64,000 nucleotides of DNA from Planctomycetota bacterium (GTDB taxonomy: Bacteria; Planctomycetota; PUPC01; JACPCR01): contig JAQBXN010000031.1 of NCBI GenBank assembly GCA_027625095.1, forward strand, positions 1 through 64,000. Reading direction: 5' to 3'. Of the stretch, positions 63,533 to 64,000 are shown piece after piece. The notes beneath the pieces are model-generated. The model ran no database searches. It was not told where the DNA came from and was given only the letters and a program-made list of their open reading frames with translations. Made by a program: the position numbers and the translations under genes. Numbering within the stretch: the stretch's first letter is position 1; each line of letters begins with the position of its first letter.

Positions 63533-63560
63533 TTGACTAGTGTCCCAACTTTGCTAGATT
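63533..63560 (+). promoter_or_regulatory. Putative promoter of a leaderless transcript
   Basis: TTGACT and TAGATT are spaced 16 bases apart; six T follow, then the ATG at 63567. The predicted start of transcription falls at or next to the start codon, so the mRNA would have almost no leader and no ribosome-binding site is visible. Confidence 0.45.
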
Positions 63561-63566
63561 TTTTTT

Positions 63567-63974
63567 ATGCCAAACGACCCCACACTCACCGATGATGGAT
63601 TTTTCGATGCTTTCGTTCGTCTTCCGGCTGAAACCCGGAGCCGATTGATGGGCCAATTCGCTGCATGGACTGAATCTGGAAGTGCTTCAGTGTCGACCGG
63701 TACCACGTCCGAGCTGGAATTACTCAAGGAAATCCAGGAATCAGCACCTGATTTGGAATTTCAACGCTACACAGAACTGCGTACAAAATTTGATGCGGAA
63801 GAGCTGAACGATGACGAACATCGAGAACTCACTGCCATGATTGAGCAACTGGAATGTGCCCATGCGTCTCGGATGAAATTGGTCGCACAGCTTTCAAAGC
63901 TTCGGTCAGAAACACTGGACGACACCATGAATTCTTTAGAACTCGATTTGGCGATTGATGGCGTCCGAAATTAG
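63567..63974 (+). CDS. Small acidic protein of unknown function
   Basis: A 135-residue acidic, mostly helical protein (FFDAFVRLPAETRSRLMGQ near the start; ELTAMIEQLECAHASRMKL, probably a coiled coil, near 85-103). I recognise the pattern only as a small uncharacterised protein that often precedes an HNH endonuclease gene in environmental bacteria. Its end overlaps the next start by 17 bases, consistent with coupled translation. Confidence 0.65.
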   Translation: MPNDPTLTDDGFFDAFVRLPAETRSRLMGQFAAWTESGSASVSTGTTSELELLKEIQESAPDLEFQRYTELRTKFDAEELNDDEHRELTAMIEQLECAHASRMKLVAQLSKLRSETLDDTMNSLELDLAIDGVRN

Positions 63975-64000
63975 CGTTGCGGTTTCAGAACAGCTTCGAC
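63958..64000 (+). CDS. Start of a partial gene (possibly HNH endonuclease)
   Basis: From the ATG at 63958 the frame reads MASEISVAVSEQLR before the window ends. It overlaps the previous gene by 17 bases in a different frame. The HNH suggestion rests only on the habit of this gene pair in similar genomes; the sequence seen is too short to prove it. Confidence 0.3.
   Translation, partial: MASEISVAVSEQLR

Noticed and set aside
1..64000. Prophage or insertion-sequence transposase
   Set aside because: No phage structural genes, transposase motifs or terminal inverted repeats with target duplications were seen.

Overview
The window is one contiguous stretch of bacterial chromosome with densely packed genes on both strands, moderate G+C and no tRNA or rRNA genes that I could see. 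The gene set includes very large secreted proteins, CBM9-like and HEAT-repeat proteins, a DUF1501 fragment, several Gfo/Idh/MocA oxidoreductases, phytanoyl-CoA dioxygenase-like proteins, hydantoinase subunits, amidohydrolases and a response-regulator/Ser-Thr-kinase fusion. This is typical of uncultured polymer-degrading lineages such as Planctomycetota, Hydrogenedentota, Sumerlaeota or Poribacteria. That placement is inference from gene content. Intergenic DNA is rich in 7-bp-period tandem repeats and palindromic REP-like elements.

Layout. 0.2-3.0 kb: metallo-beta-lactamase-fold hydrolase and an iron-containing alcohol dehydrogenase (hydroxyacid-oxoacid transhydrogenase type). 3.0-3.7 kb: a short-chain dehydrogenase cut off exactly at a heptamer repeat array. 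3.8-10.0 kb: multi-cluster ferredoxin, CBM9-like protein, an array of six hairpins, and a 1289-residue secreted GH42-like protein. 10.0-13.9 kb: a patch of gene cassettes bounded by attC-like sites with no integrase in view, carrying an HNH endonuclease, a small conserved protein, a PIN-toxin pair and an antitoxin with a broken MazF toxin. It is flanked by an intact and a truncated copy of the same secreted-protein gene. 14.7-26.1 kb: M29 aminopeptidase, PhyH dioxygenase, phytoene-dehydrogenase-like oxidoreductase, a giant secreted protein of about 2,100 residues, a HARE-HTH/AT-hook DNA-binding protein and a cupin. 26.3-31.3 kb: a three-gene acyl-CoA operon (CoA ligase, thiolase, FadB-type multifunctional enzyme). 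31.6-42.2 kb: YihY membrane protein, SthA-type transhydrogenase, ribB, radical SAM protein, PMT-like glycosyltransferase, glnS, a second PhyH and an M42 aminopeptidase. 42.2-51.0 kb: a 1,535-residue HEAT-repeat protein, REC-kinase fusion, Gfo/Idh/MocA protein and two unrecognised genes. 51.2-63.4 kb: a catabolic region with two runs of co-directional genes (amidohydrolase, amidohydrolase, TIM-barrel isomerase, Gfo/Idh/MocA on the minus strand; enolase-superfamily enzyme, SDR, HyuA, HyuB on the plus strand) around a parallel beta-helix protein and a CBM9-like protein. Right edge: a small gene and the first codons of an overlapping gene.

Functionally the window reads as a heterotroph that binds and cuts polysaccharides outside the cell, then dehydrogenates, isomerises and hydrolyses the products. 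It also has a fatty-acid or aryl-acid beta-oxidation operon. The 10-14 kb cassette patch is the clearest horizontally acquired, defence-like part.
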